Shown here: piece after piece, positions 32,914-42,249 of the stretch
Position numbering within the stretch: position 1 is the stretch's first letter
How the letters are laid out: every line of letters begins with the position of its first letter
Assembly: GCA_021413885.1 (NCBI GenBank)
Contig: JAIOPM010000031.1
Span: 273,442-337,441, forward strand
Source of the DNA: Planctomycetota bacterium
GTDB lineage: Bacteria > Planctomycetota > UBA1135 > GCA-002686595
Reading direction: 5' to 3'
DNA: 64,000 bases
Notes under the pieces: model-generated
Database searches by the model: none
What the model saw: the letters and a program-made list of their open reading frames with translations, nothing else
What the model was told of the DNA's origin: nothing
Program-made: the position numbers and the translations under genes

Positions 32914-34110
32914 ATGACTTTCGCTTTCCTCGCCGTCCTCGCCCGAGCTGCGTTGCTCGGTGTCGCCGCTCAGGCGCCAACCACGCAAGCGCCGACGAAG
33001 TCGAGCCAAGAGACCCGCGTCCTCGTCGTGACGACCGATCTCGGCGACGAATTCCACGGCAAGGTCGCGTGGTTCCCGGGCTCGTACGCGCAAGCGCTCG
33101 TCCGCGCGCGCGCGAACGAATCGTTGGTGATGCTCGACTTCTGGGCCGATTGGTGTCGGCCGTGTCGGCGCATGGGGAAGAAGACGTTCTCCGACGATCA
33201 AGTGGTCGCCGAGCTCTGCAACGTCGTCTGCTTCAGCGTCGACACGCAGTCGAAGAGCGGCAAGGTCCTCGCGGAGCGGTTCGCGATCAAGAAGTTGCCG
33301 ACGTACGTCTGGCTGTCGCCGGACGGCGCGTTGCGCGACGTGGTCACCGGCTACTTGGATCCCGAGCCGTTCCGGCGCGAGGTCGAGCGCATCCACGACG
33401 ACCGCGGGACGATCTCCGATCTCTGGCGGCGCATCCAGGCCGACACGCACGACCTCGACGCGCGTTGGCTGCTCGCGCGCAAGCTGCGCACGGTCGGCGA
33501 CGAGAAAGGCGCCGAGCAACAGATGCGCGCGATCGCCGAGCTCGATCGCGAGGGCAAGTCGCTGCCGATGCGCCTCGCGAAGTTGGAGGACGTGCTCGCG
33601 CGTTCGTACGACAGCTTCGACGAGCGGACGCACTCGTACAAGGTTGCCGAGCTCGAGCAGTTCCTCGCCGGCGAGACGTACGACCAGGTGCTCTTCGAAG
33701 GTTGGTTCGCCCACGGTCGGATGCAAGGCGTCCACGTCGGCGAGCTGCGTCAAGTCGGCGCGCCGAAGGAAGAGCTGCGCACCGCGGCGCTCGCGCAACT
33801 CGCGACGTACCGCGAGAAGGTCTGGCCGCGCCGCTACGCCGGGCGCGAGGCGTACGCGGCGAACGAGATCGCGTGGTGCCATTGGCAAGCGGCCGATTTC
33901 ATCGACGAGCCCGCGAAGCGTTTCGCGCTCGAGGTCGCGAAGGCCGCGGCCGAGATCGAGCCCGACGATGCGGCCATCCTCGACACGCTCGCCTGCTGTC
34001 ACTGGATGAACGGCGAGTTCGCGCGCGCGCGGGAGCTCGTCGAACGCTGCATCCAGCTCGAGCCGAAGAATCCGGAATGGACCGCGCGGCGCGAAGCGTT
34101 CGCGCACTGA
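32914..34110 (+). CDS. Secreted thioredoxin/TPR protein (paralogue 2)
   Basis: 398 aa. N-terminal signal peptide (AFLAVLARAALLGVAAQ), then a thioredoxin domain with the classical-type site FWADWCRPCRRMG (Cys 81 and Cys 84) and IKKLPTYVWLSPDGALRD. The helical TPR-like C-terminus ends in a Cys-Cys block AAILDTLACCHWMNGEFARA that matches paralogue 1. The first copy has CKRC in place of WCRPC, so the two probably differ in redox potential. Location is periplasmic or extracytoplasmic by the signal peptide. The stop is 14 bases before the next small gene. Confidence 0.83.
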   Translation: MTFAFLAVLARAALLGVAAQAPTTQAPTKSSQETRVLVVTTDLGDEFHGKVAWFPGSYAQALVRARANESLVMLDFWADWCRPCRRMGKKTFSDDQVVAELCNVVCFSVDTQSKSGKVLAERFAIKKLPTYVWLSPDGALRDVVTGYLDPEPFRREVERIHDDRGTISDLWRRIQADTHDLDARWLLARKLRTVGDEKGAEQQMRAIAELDREGKSLPMRLAKLEDVLARSYDSFDERTHSYKVAELEQFLAGETYDQVLFEGWFAHGRMQGVHVGELRQVGAPKEELRTAALAQLATYREKVWPRRYAGREAYAANEIAWCHWQAADFIDEPAKRFALEVAKAAAEIEPDDAAILDTLACCHWMNGEFARARELVERCIQLEPKNPEWTARREAFAH

Positions 34111-34123
34111 GTCGGCGACGAAC

Positions 34124-34513
34124 ATGCTGCGACCTGCGAACGGCGACTCCGACGAACCGTCGCCCGAGGCTCGTGTCGAAGCGTATTTCGAACGCCTGAT
34201 CGACAAGGTCGTTGCGCATCCGCGTTACGGCGCGGCTGTGAAGCAAGCGCTCGACGACCGCCGCGAGTTGATCCTCAACTACCACTCGCACGGCGCCGGC
34301 CAGCGTTGGTGCGTGTCGATCTGCGCGCAAGGCGTGGGCGTGCCGTTGCTCGATCTCGGCGCGCCGCTCGACGAGCTCGCGCACATCCGCGGCGTCGCCG
34401 ACCTGGAAGAGCACTGCGACCCGCTGATGGCGGTGTTCGCGGATCGCTTGGTCGAGCGTTTCAGGCTCGCGTCGCGGCCGCGCGTCTACTTGAACGGCGC
34501 GCCGCGCGTCTGA
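34124..34513 (+). CDS. Hypothetical protein
   Basis: 129 aa, mixed alpha-beta. Visible segments are ARVEAYFERLIDKVVAHPRY, LILNYHSHGAGQRWCVSICAQ and ELAHIRGVADLEEHCDPLMA. No signal peptide or membrane helix. I do not recognise a family. It follows the second thioredoxin-TPR gene by 14 bases, which suggests co-transcription, and its stop abuts the stop of the convergent rhodanese gene. Confidence 0.6.
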   Translation: MLRPANGDSDEPSPEARVEAYFERLIDKVVAHPRYGAAVKQALDDRRELILNYHSHGAGQRWCVSICAQGVGVPLLDLGAPLDELAHIRGVADLEEHCDPLMAVFADRLVERFRLASRPRVYLNGAPRV

Positions 34514-34942
34514 TCACTTCTTCGCGGCGAGCTCGCGCCAACTGCGGCCGCTCGCCGGCGCGGTCGACGTCGGGAGACCGAGCTCTTGCCAACCGGGCGT
34601 CGCGCGCCCCGACGGATCGCTCCCGCCGACGAAACCGCCGGCGAGGTTGACGAGTTCGGCGAAGCCCAACTGCGCCGCGACGTCGCACGCACGCGCGGAG
34701 CGTTGACCCGAGCGACAACCGAAGACGATCTTCGTCTCGCGCGCGAACGAACGACCGAGCGCATCCGCGAACGCCGGATTCGGCGTCATGCCGCCGGACG
34801 CGTCGCGCAGGAAGATCGGCACGTTGAACGCGCCGGTCGGGTGGCCCGCGTCGAACTCCTCGACGGTGCGCACGTCGATGTAGGTCCAACCGGTGTCGAG
34901 CAGTTGCTTGGCGTGTTCCGGGCTCTTCGTCGCGTAGCTCAT
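34514..34942 (-). CDS. Rhodanese-like sulfurtransferase
   Basis: 142 aa, one rhodanese domain: TYIDVRTVEEFDAGHPTGAFN, then the active-site loop FGCRSGQRSARACD with catalytic Cys 76 and a six-residue loop as in sulfur-transferring members. LVNLAGGFVGG is the conserved end of the domain. A short tail follows. Probably a cytoplasmic persulfide carrier. A TAGCCT hexamer lies eight bases upstream of the start, between this gene and the kinase gene. Confidence 0.88.
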   Translation of the reverse strand: MSYATKSPEHAKQLLDTGWTYIDVRTVEEFDAGHPTGAFNVPIFLRDASGGMTPNPAFADALGRSFARETKIVFGCRSGQRSARACDVAAQLGFAELVNLAGGFVGGSDPSGRATPGWQELGLPTSTAPASGRSWRELAAKK

Positions 34943-34952
34943 CGACTCGAGG

Positions 34953-37900
34953 CTACGACACGTTCGCCGATCGGTCGAGCGGTTCGCCGCTGCGTCTTGC
35001 TTCTTCGAGCGCGCGCACGACCTGCTTCATCGCGAACGGCTTGGCGAGCGTGGCGCGGAAGCCGAAACGCGCGGGTTGAGCGAGCACCGGATCGCTCGCG
35101 TAGCCGCTCATCGCGATCAGGCGCGCCGTCGGATCGACGTCGAGGATGCGGCGCGCGACCGCGACGCCGCCGGGCCCGCCGGGCATCGTCAAGTCGAGGA
35201 ACGCGACGTCGAAGGGCTCGCCGCGCTCGCGCGCCTCGCGCCAACTCGCGACGGCTTCGTCCTCGCCGTCGACGCAGCAGACGCGCGCGCCGTGGTGCGC
35301 GAGTTGGGCCTGCAACACCGCGCGCACTTCCGGTTCGTCGTCGACGACGAGCACGCGCGCGTCGACGGTCGGCGCCGCGGCCGGATCGAGCGGCGCCGTC
35401 GGCGCTTCGCGATCGGCGACCGGCAGGTAGACCGAAAAAGTCGCTCCCGCGCCGACCCGCGAACGCACGGTGATCGCGCCGCCGTGGCGGTGCACCACCG
35501 AGTACGCGGTCGCGAGGCCGAGCCCCGAACCGCCGACCTTGGTGGTGAAGAACGGATCGAAGACGTGTTGGAGGTGCTCGGGCGCGATGCCGCCGCCTTC
35601 GTCCTCGACGTCGACGCGGACGAAGCGCCCGTCCTCGAGCGCCGGGTGCTGACGCCGACCCGCGCGCACGTTGTGCACCGAGAGCGTCGCGCGACCGCCC
35701 GACGGCATCGCCTGGCGCGCGTTGATCAACAGGTTCTCGAAGACTTGTTGGACCTGCGCCTTGTCGACGTCGCACGGCCAGGGCTCGGACTCGAAGTGTT
35801 GGACGACGCGCACGCGCGAGCCGCTGAACGCGAGTTGGCTCGCATCGTCGAGGAGCTCGGTGATCGACACCGCGGCGCGCACCGGCTCGCCGCCGCGCGC
35901 GAACGTCAACAGTTGGTGCGAGAGGTCACGCGCGCGGCCGAGCGCTTTCTCCGCGGCCGACACGTGCTTCGCGACGTCGCCCGAGTTCGGCGCGGCGAGC
36001 CCGATCAACGCGACGCGCCCGCCGACCGCGGTCAACACGTTGTTGAAGTCGTGCGCGATGCCGCCGGCGAGCACGCCGAGGGAACGCAGACGTTCCGCGC
36101 GTCCGAGCTCGCGCTCGAGCCGCAGCCGCTCGGTCACGTCGCGCAACACGATCACCGCGCCGTGGGACGTCGAGCCTTCGCCGGTCACCGGCGCGACGGC
36201 GAGCTCGATCGAACGCGAATCGCCGCGTTGGGGATGGAGCGTCAGTTCCGTGCTCGGCGGATGCGCTTCGCGGCCCGGCGGCGCGCGCAGCGTCGACGTG
36301 TCGAACGGCGCGCCGTCGAGGCGTTCGAGGCGCACGACGTCTTCGACCGGACGGCCGAGCAGCTCGTCGGCGCGCGCGCCGATGACGCGTTCGGCGGCGC
36401 CGTTGACCAACACGATGCTTCCGTCGGGGCCGAGCGCGACGACGCCGTCCGCGATGCTCTCGAGCGTCGCGTGGAGCCGCTCCTTCTCGCGCACGATCTC
36501 GGCGCGCGACGACGAGAGCTCGCGCGTGCGCGCCTCGACGGCGTGCGCGAGCTTCCGCGTGTAGCGGCGTTGCGCGAGCGTCTGTTGCACCGCCCAGCCG
36601 AGCGCGCTCGCGAGCGCCAACCCCGCGACGACGAACCACGAACGCTGCCAGAGCGGGCGCGGCACGGAGAACTCCGCCGAACGCTCGATCGCGCTCCACG
36701 CGCCGCCCGGCGCGCGCGCCGCGAGCTCGAAGTGATAACGACCCGCCGGAAGATTGGTGTAGCGCGTCTCGAAGCGCGTCGAGCCCGTCGTCTCCGACCA
36801 CGTCGAATCGAAGCCGTCGAGGCGCCAACGGAAACCGACGCGACGTTCGTCGACCAACGACACGGCGCTCGCGCGCACGACCAGCACGTGCAGGTTCGGA
36901 GCGAGCTCGGTCTCCGCACTCGGATCGATGCGCACGCCGTCGGCCTCGAAACCGGCGATGCGCACGCGCGGCGGCGGTTTCGGCGGCGTGAGCGCGTCGA
37001 GCGGACCGACCGACAGACCGCGATCGGTGCCGACCCACAGACGCTGCTCTTCGTCGATGCACAGCGCCGCGCGGTTGACTTCGCGACCGACGAGGCCATT
37101 CTCCATCGACAGGCGGCGAGCGTGTGCTCCGTCCCACTCGACGACGCCGTCGGCGGTGCCGAACCACAGGCGCGTGTCCCGCGATTCCACGATCGAGTAG
37201 ACGGCGCCGACTTCGGCGAGCGCCGGAGTCGTGTCGCGCACGAGTCCGCGGTGCGACAGGTGCGCGAGTCCGCCGCGCGTGCCGATCCAGAGCTCGCCGG
37301 TGCTCGACTCGAACACGCACCACGCATCGTCGAGGTCCGCGCGCTCGGTCGAGCGATAGCCGATCCAACGCCCGTCACGCCGCGCGAACACGCCTTCGCC
37401 CGACGTGATCGCGTACAGCACTCCGCTTCGATCGCGCGCGAGCCGCCGACCGAGGCTCGCGTTCAATCGCGTGTCGGGGACTTCGCGCCACGTCTTCGGA
37501 TCGACGGCGACGACGCCGCACGAGCCCGAGATCCACAGCGAACCGTCCGGATCGACGTCGACGTCCGCGAGGTGATCGATGCCGAGCGTCGACACGTCGA
37601 TCGTTTCCTCGGAGCCGTCTCGACGCACGTGCAGCAGCGAGCCGATCCACAACGCGACGTAGTATCCGCCGTCGCCGTCGCCGCGGAGGCTCATCACGCG
37701 CGGACGCGGATCGAGCGTGTACGGGGCTCTCGGCAACGGTCGTGCTTCGATGCGTTCGTCGGTGACCGTCGCGAGGCTGTGGTTCTGACCGATCACGAAC
37801 GCGTGCGCGTCGAGTCGGAGGACGGCGCTGACTTCGTCCTCGATCAGGCCGGCGACGCGGTCGTAGACCTGGAAGCGCAGGCCGTCGAGCTTCGACAGCC

Positions 37901-38891
37901 CTTCGCGGTGGCCGATCCACAGGTTCTCCTCGCGATCGACGAGCAGCGACAGCGCTCCTTCGCACGGCAGGCCGCGCGCTTGACCGAACGGTATCGGGCC
38001 CGGGGCGCCGGGCGCGAGGTGCATGAGCCCGGATGGATCGCCGTAGAAGAGGCCGAGCTCCCGACTCGCCGCCGCGTCCAGGAACTCGAACAGCGAGTTC
38101 GGCGGCGGCACGTTCGGCGTCGAGCGCAGTGCGAAGCGGCCGTCGCGCACCACGCCGATCCAACGATCGCTGACGAGCCACAGACCGTCGAGGCGTGCGT
38201 TCGGCGCGCCGGTATCGGCGCGCGGCTCCCACGCGAGCGCGAGCACGCGACCGTCGGGCAGGCCGAGTTCGGCGTCGAGGTCGCGCGCTCGTTCGTGCGC
38301 GTCGAGTTCGAAGAGCCCGTCGCGCGTGCCAACGAGGAAGCCGTTTCGGTACGTCGTGACCGCGAGCGGCGGCGCATTCGAAGCGCGTGTGGTGCCCGCC
38401 AACGTGCGCCAGTGTTCGCCGTTCAAGAGCTGCACGCCGCCCGGCGCGGAGATGCGCGCGATCCGAGGCTCCCCCCCGCGATCGTTGAGCGCGATCGCGA
38501 AGCGGTACTCGAGCGGCAGTTCCTCCTCGCCGACACGCGCCGTCCAACCGTCGGGGCCGAGCGAATGGACTTCGCCCGCCAAGCTCACGCACCACGGCGC
38601 GCCCTTCGAATCGAGCGCCATGTGACCGTGGTCGGTGTAGTGGAACGGCAGCGGCACGCGCGTCCATTCGGTGCCGTCGTACGCGCTCAAGCCCGCACGC
38701 GTCATCACCCACAGGCGACCGTCGTCCTCCTGCGCGACGTCGACGACGTACGCGTTCGGCAGACCTTCGTACTCGGTGTAGGTCCGCAGCAGGTAGCGCT
38801 GCGCGGTGCTCGTGCCCGCGACGGCGGCGAAGACGAGGCACGCGAGCAGGAGTCGAGCGGTGTTCCGAACTCCTGCGCTCGCGGGGACCAC
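34953..38891 (-). CDS. Hybrid histidine kinase with two-component propeller sensor, PAS and receiver domains
   Basis: 1312 aa from a GTG at 38891, chosen because it gives a clean signal peptide (ARLLLACLVFAAVAGTSTAQ) and avoids overlap with the divergent gene. Residues about 30-630 form Reg_prop propeller blades (DDGRLWVMTRAGLSAYDG, EENLWIGHREGLSKLDG, TGELWIGTRGGLAHL). A Y_Y_Y domain follows (about 640-740; LPAGRYHFELAARAPGGAW), then one membrane helix (752-772), PAS (about 805-925), HisKA with GGIAHDFNNVL (His 947), HATPase with N, G1 and G2 boxes, and REC (about 1177-1300) with acceptor Asp 1233 in FLDLTMPG. The layout is like Bacteroidetes hybrid systems but without the AraC output domain, so a separate regulator must take the phosphoryl group. 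Confidence 0.92.
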   Translation of the reverse strand: MVPASAGVRNTARLLLACLVFAAVAGTSTAQRYLLRTYTEYEGLPNAYVVDVAQEDDGRLWVMTRAGLSAYDGTEWTRVPLPFHYTDHGHMALDSKGAPWCVSLAGEVHSLGPDGWTARVGEEELPLEYRFAIALNDRGGEPRIARISAPGGVQLLNGEHWRTLAGTTRASNAPPLAVTTYRNGFLVGTRDGLFELDAHERARDLDAELGLPDGRVLALAWEPRADTGAPNARLDGLWLVSDRWIGVVRDGRFALRSTPNVPPPNSLFEFLDAAASRELGLFYGDPSGLMHLAPGAPGPIPFGQARGLPCEGALSLLVDREENLWIGHREGLSKLDGLRFQVYDRVAGLIEDEVSAVLRLDAHAFVIGQNHSLATVTDERIEARPLPRAPYTLDPRPRVMSLRGDGDGGYYVALWIGSLLHVRRDGSEETIDVSTLGIDHLADVDVDPDGSLWISGSCGVVAVDPKTWREVPDTRLNASLGRRLARDRSGVLYAITSGEGVFARRDGRWIGYRSTERADLDDAWCVFESSTGELWIGTRGGLAHLSHRGLVRDTTPALAEVGAVYSIVESRDTRLWFGTADGVVEWDGAHARRLSMENGLVGREVNRAALCIDEEQRLWVGTDRGLSVGPLDALTPPKPPPRVRIAGFEADGVRIDPSAETELAPNLHVLVVRASAVSLVDERRVGFRWRLDGFDSTWSETTGSTRFETRYTNLPAGRYHFELAARAPGGAWSAIERSAEFSVPRPLWQRSWFVVAGLALASALGWAVQQTLAQRRYTRKLAHAVEARTRELSSSRAEIVREKERLHATLESIADGVVALGPDGSIVLVNGAAERVIGARADELLGRPVEDVVRLERLDGAPFDTSTLRAPPGREAHPPSTELTLHPQRGDSRSIELAVAPVTGEGSTSHGAVIVLRDVTERLRLERELGRAERLRSLGVLAGGIAHDFNNVLTAVGGRVALIGLAAPNSGDVAKHVSAAEKALGRARDLSHQLLTFARGGEPVRAAVSITELLDDASQLAFSGSRVRVVQHFESEPWPCDVDKAQVQQVFENLLINARQAMPSGGRATLSVHNVRAGRRQHPALEDGRFVRVDVEDEGGGIAPEHLQHVFDPFFTTKVGGSGLGLATAYSVVHRHGGAITVRSRVGAGATFSVYLPVADREAPTAPLDPAAAPTVDARVLVVDDEPEVRAVLQAQLAHHGARVCCVDGEDEAVASWREARERGEPFDVAFLDLTMPGGPGGVAVARRILDVDPTARLIAMSGYASDPVLAQPARFGFRATLAKPFAMKQVVRALEEARRSGEPLDRSANVS

Positions 38892-38959
38892 GCGGTCAGC
38901 GTAGGCGCGGCGCCGTCGGGCGACAACGCCGGCGGTGAGCGACGCTAGGCTGACGACCC

Positions 38960-39307
38960 GTGGCTCGCCGCTCGAACACGGACACCGGTGCGCGCCTCGA
39001 ACGCGACGTGATGCGCCAGCGCATCCTCGCGACCGTCGATTCCATTCCGCGCGGCGCGGTGGCGACGTACGGACAGATCGCGGCGGAGGCGGGACTGGCG
39101 CGGCGCGCGCGACTCGTCGGGCGCGTGTTGTCGGAGTTGCCACGCGGTTCGAAGTTGCCGTGGCATCGCGTGCTCGGAGCCTGCGGACGAATCAGTTTGG
39201 TCGGAGCCGCTGCTCGCGAACAACGTCGTCGGCTGCGCGTCGAGGGCGTGACGTTCCTCGCGAGCGGACGCGCCGATTGGAAGCGCCATGCGTGGCGACC
39301 GATCTGA
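38960..39307 (+). CDS. Alkyltransferase-like protein (ATL) for O6-alkylguanine
   Basis: 115 aa from a GTG. MGMT-type DNA-binding domain: IPRGAVATYGQIAAEAGL (helix-turn-helix region) and LPWHRVLGACGRIS. The alkyl-accepting Cys of MGMT (PCHRV) is replaced by Trp 68 (PWHRV), the defining feature of ATL proteins. They bind O6-alkylguanine without repairing it and hand the lesion to nucleotide excision repair. No N-terminal transferase domain is present. It is divergent from the hybrid kinase, with a 68-base gap holding a TAGGCT hexamer for this gene. Confidence 0.88.
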   Translation: MARRSNTDTGARLERDVMRQRILATVDSIPRGAVATYGQIAAEAGLARRARLVGRVLSELPRGSKLPWHRVLGACGRISLVGAAAREQRRRLRVEGVTFLASGRADWKRHAWRPI

Positions 39308-39366
39308 GGCTCCGGCGCCTCGGACTTCCATCGATTTCGCGAACCCCGGAAAGCGCGCCGCGCATC

Positions 39367-39372
39367 TAGACT
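39367..39372 (+). promoter_or_regulatory. TAGACT -10-like hexamer
   Basis: It lies 60 bases upstream of the FG-GAP protein start, within a 124-base gap after the ATL gene. The leader then contains GAGTCGAGGGACTCG, a small stem. Confidence 0.35.
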
Positions 39373-39431
39373 CGGGTCGGGTGAGTCGAGGGACTCGTCG
39401 ACCGAGTCTTCCTGAGAGATAGGAATCCATC

Positions 39432-42116
39432 GTGCAACGGCAACGCGTCTCGCGTGTGTGGTCGATCGTCGCTTCGTCGTGCCTCGTCGCTTCCGCGGCG
39501 ACGGCGCAGGAGCTCTTCCCGCTCGGCGGCGTGCGCGCCGGAGCCAGCGCTCGCGCGCTGATCGCGGCGGACCTCGATGAGGACGGATACCTCGACTTCG
39601 CCGTCGCCAATGCGTCGAACGCGAGTTCGAGCGGCAACCCCGGGATGCCGTTGCTCACGGTCTTCCGCAACGATCACGTCCGCGGGCTCACCGAGCTCGC
39701 GAGCCAGCCGATGAGCGGCGCGTCGTCGAGCAACTTCGACGGCTATGCAGCCGCGGCCGACTTCGACGAAGACGGGCACGTCGACGTCGCGTACGCCGGC
39801 ACCAACAGCTTCGTGCGCGTGGTCTTCGGCGACGGCGACGGCGCGTTCGGGACGGCGACGTTTCCGGTGACGCACAACGTGCGCTGCGTGCGCGCGGCGG
39901 ACGCGAACGACGACGGCAACCAGGATCTGATCGTCAGTAGCTCGTCCGGAATGTCGGTCGAGATCTGGCTCGGCGACGGCGCCGGGGGGTTCGCGCTCGG
40001 TCAGACGCTCAACGGCGGCGGCGGACAATTGGTGAACGACGCGGAGGTCCTCGACCTCGATCGCGACGGCGAGCCCGACCTCGTCGTCGGCGCGCTCTTC
40101 CAATCCGGGCCGCGCGTGTTCTTCGGGGTCGGCGGCGGCGTCTTCTCGACGACGGCGACGACGTATCCGCTGGTCGGCACGAGCGTCAACGATTGCCTGC
40201 GCCTCGACGTCGACGGCGACGGCAACTCGGACGTGATCACGCTGCATTCGGTGGGCTCGGTCATGCATCTCGGCGTGTTCCTCTCGACCAACGGCGCCGG
40301 GTTGCTCGCGCCGTTCACCATCGCGCTGCCTGCGTTCGCGTACGACGTCGCGGTCGCCGATGTCGATCGCGACGGGCGCCGCGACCTCGTCGTCGCGGGC
40401 GGGACCGAGCTCGATGTGCTCCTCGGAACCGGCGGCTCCGGCGCGGCGATGTTCGCGGCGCCGTTGCGCTACACGCGCGGCTATGCCGCGGGCGCGGTCG
40501 AAGCCGCCGACTTCGATCACGACGCTTTCACCGATGTCGCCGTGTTGCACGGCGGGCAAGGTCTGATCGTCTCCTACGGCGACGATCACGGCGCGTTGCT
40601 CCAAACGAACGAGGCGACGATCGCGGCGCCGGCGCGCGGGCTCGCGACCGGCGACGTCGACTTCGACGGCGACGTCGATGCGGTCCTCGCGGTCGGCGCG
40701 GGCACCCAGGCCAAGGGCTTCCTCTGCTATCGAAACGACGGAGCGGGAGCTCTCGCAGCGCCGGTGTTCACCGCCTTCGGCGCCGCGGGCGAACCCGGCG
40801 AGATCGACGTGGGCGACCTCGATGGCAGCGGAGCGCTCGACCTCGTCAGCGCGCGCGTTCCGTCGAGCGCACCCGGAGCGATCGACCTCTGGCTCGGTTC
40901 CGGTTCGGGCTCCTTCGCGCCCGGCGCGAGTCTCTCCGCGACCGTCGCGTGCGACGCGGCGCGCATCGCCGACCTCGACGGCGACACCGTCAACGACGTG
41001 ATTGCGCGCAGCTACCTCGACAGCGAACTCGTCGTGTGGCGCGGACTCGGCGGCGGGAGCTTCTCGGCCGCGCTCCAGACCGCGACGCTCGGTCACGTGT
41101 ACGACTTCGCGCTCGGTTACGTGAACGGCGACGCGTTGCTCGACGTCGTCACCGTGTCGAAGGATGGCTTGCCGTGCCTCGTCTACCTCAACACCGGCGG
41201 CGGAACGTTCGCGCTCGGTGCGTTCCTGCAAATCCCGTCGTGGCGGCCGTACGACGTCGCGGTCGGCGACGTCAGCGGCGACGGGATCGCGGACATCGTG
41301 TGCCACGCGACGCCGGCGAGCGGTCCGGTGATGTTGCTCTACTACCAAGGGCTCGGCGGCGGCTCGTTCGCGCCGGGCGTGTTGGCCGAGGAGCAGGAGG
41401 GGTTCGACGTGCGCGTCGCCGACATCGACGGAGACGGGAAGCTCGACGTGTGCTCGAGTTTCCCGACGCTCGTCGCGGTGACGCCGAGCGCCGGAGCCGG
41501 AGCCTTCGCGACCACGCGCACGTTCGCGTCGAACGGCGCGGGAACCTCCTTCGCGCCGAGCTGGCTCGCGCCGGTCGACTTGAACGGCGACGCGCGCACC
41601 GATTTCGTCCAGCTCGCGCCGAAGGGTTCGACCGAGGCGCTGCTCGCCGTGCTCCTGCATCGCGGCGACGACGCGTCGGCGACGATCTATTGCACGGCGA
41701 AGACGAACTCCTCCGGCTGCGGGCCGTCGATCGGTTGGAGCGGCTCGCCGAGCACGAGCGCGCCGAACGGTTTCGTCGTGACGTGCAGCGACGTCGTCAA
41801 CAAGAAGTCGGGCCTGCTCTTCTACGGTCTCGCCGGTCCGCTCGGCGCGCCGTTCCTCGGCGGGACGTATTGCGTCAAGCCTCCGACGAAGCGCTTGTCG
41901 GTGCTGAACTCCGGCGGCAGTTTGCCGCCGATCCACGATTGCTCCGGCAGCTTCGCGTTCGACTTCAACGCGTACATTGCGGCGGGCTCGGGGCCGGCGA
42001 CGCTGCTGGTTCCCGGCACGAACGTCCACGCGCAGTGGTGGGCTCGCGATCCGCAACATCCGGACGCGTTCAAGGTCCAGCTCTCGAACGCGTTGTCGTT
42101 CGTCGTCGGGCTCTAG
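39432..42116 (+). CDS. Secreted FG-GAP/VCBS repeat protein with shared C-terminal domain
   Basis: 894 aa. The signal peptide ends near AATAQ. About thirteen FG-GAP/VCBS-type blades run from 40 to 740, each with a calcium-type loop such as DLDEDGYLDFAVAN, DFDEDGHVDVAYAG, DANDDGNQDLIVSS, DVDGDGNSDVITLH and DIDGDGKLDVCSSF, spaced about 50 residues apart. These form a beta-propeller of the integrin-alpha type. Residues 753-894 are the shared C-terminal domain found in two other proteins of this window. It is likely surface-exposed or secreted, with an adhesion or binding role. No cell-wall anchor is seen. Confidence 0.85.
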   Translation: MQRQRVSRVWSIVASSCLVASAATAQELFPLGGVRAGASARALIAADLDEDGYLDFAVANASNASSSGNPGMPLLTVFRNDHVRGLTELASQPMSGASSSNFDGYAAAADFDEDGHVDVAYAGTNSFVRVVFGDGDGAFGTATFPVTHNVRCVRAADANDDGNQDLIVSSSSGMSVEIWLGDGAGGFALGQTLNGGGGQLVNDAEVLDLDRDGEPDLVVGALFQSGPRVFFGVGGGVFSTTATTYPLVGTSVNDCLRLDVDGDGNSDVITLHSVGSVMHLGVFLSTNGAGLLAPFTIALPAFAYDVAVADVDRDGRRDLVVAGGTELDVLLGTGGSGAAMFAAPLRYTRGYAAGAVEAADFDHDAFTDVAVLHGGQGLIVSYGDDHGALLQTNEATIAAPARGLATGDVDFDGDVDAVLAVGAGTQAKGFLCYRNDGAGALAAPVFTAFGAAGEPGEIDVGDLDGSGALDLVSARVPSSAPGAIDLWLGSGSGSFAPGASLSATVACDAARIADLDGDTVNDVIARSYLDSELVVWRGLGGGSFSAALQTATLGHVYDFALGYVNGDALLDVVTVSKDGLPCLVYLNTGGGTFALGAFLQIPSWRPYDVAVGDVSGDGIADIVCHATPASGPVMLLYYQGLGGGSFAPGVLAEEQEGFDVRVADIDGDGKLDVCSSFPTLVAVTPSAGAGAFATTRTFASNGAGTSFAPSWLAPVDLNGDARTDFVQLAPKGSTEALLAVLLHRGDDASATIYCTAKTNSSGCGPSIGWSGSPSTSAPNGFVVTCSDVVNKKSGLLFYGLAGPLGAPFLGGTYCVKPPTKRLSVLNSGGSLPPIHDCSGSFAFDFNAYIAAGSGPATLLVPGTNVHAQWWARDPQHPDAFKVQLSNALSFVVGL
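41688..42116 (+). other. Shared C-terminal domain, copy 2
   Basis: 142 residues from YCTAKTNSSGCGPSIGW to the stop. Retains PFLGGTYCVKPP, KRLSVLNSGG, DCSGSFAFDF and AQWWARD, with a diverged final segment (LSNALSFVVGL) compared with GLTDA in copies 1 and 3. Confidence 0.8.
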
Positions 42117-42216
42117 GCCCAGGTTGCAGCGAGGCGCGCGTCGGCGCGGCTTTCCGAAGCCGCACCGCCGCGCGCCGAAACTTGGGCGCCGTGCTCGGGG
42201 CGAAGCGTCACGCGGT

Positions 42217-42222
42217 TAGGCT
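42217..42222 (+). promoter_or_regulatory. TAGGCT -10-like hexamer
   Basis: It lies 28 bases upstream of the molybdopterin oxidoreductase start. Confidence 0.35.
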
Positions 42223-42249
42223 CTCGCCGCCGCCTCTCGCGGAACCACC

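Noticed and set aside
35076..38948. Plus-strand open frame of 1290 codons
   Set aside because: It mirrors the hybrid kinase gene on the other strand. The translation is Arg/Ala-rich without domains, as expected for the antisense frame of a GC-rich gene.
39366..42059. Minus-strand open frame of 897 codons
   Set aside because: It is opposite the FG-GAP protein, whose calcium-loop repeats and signal peptide are clear. The antisense translation is Arg- and Glu-rich without motifs.
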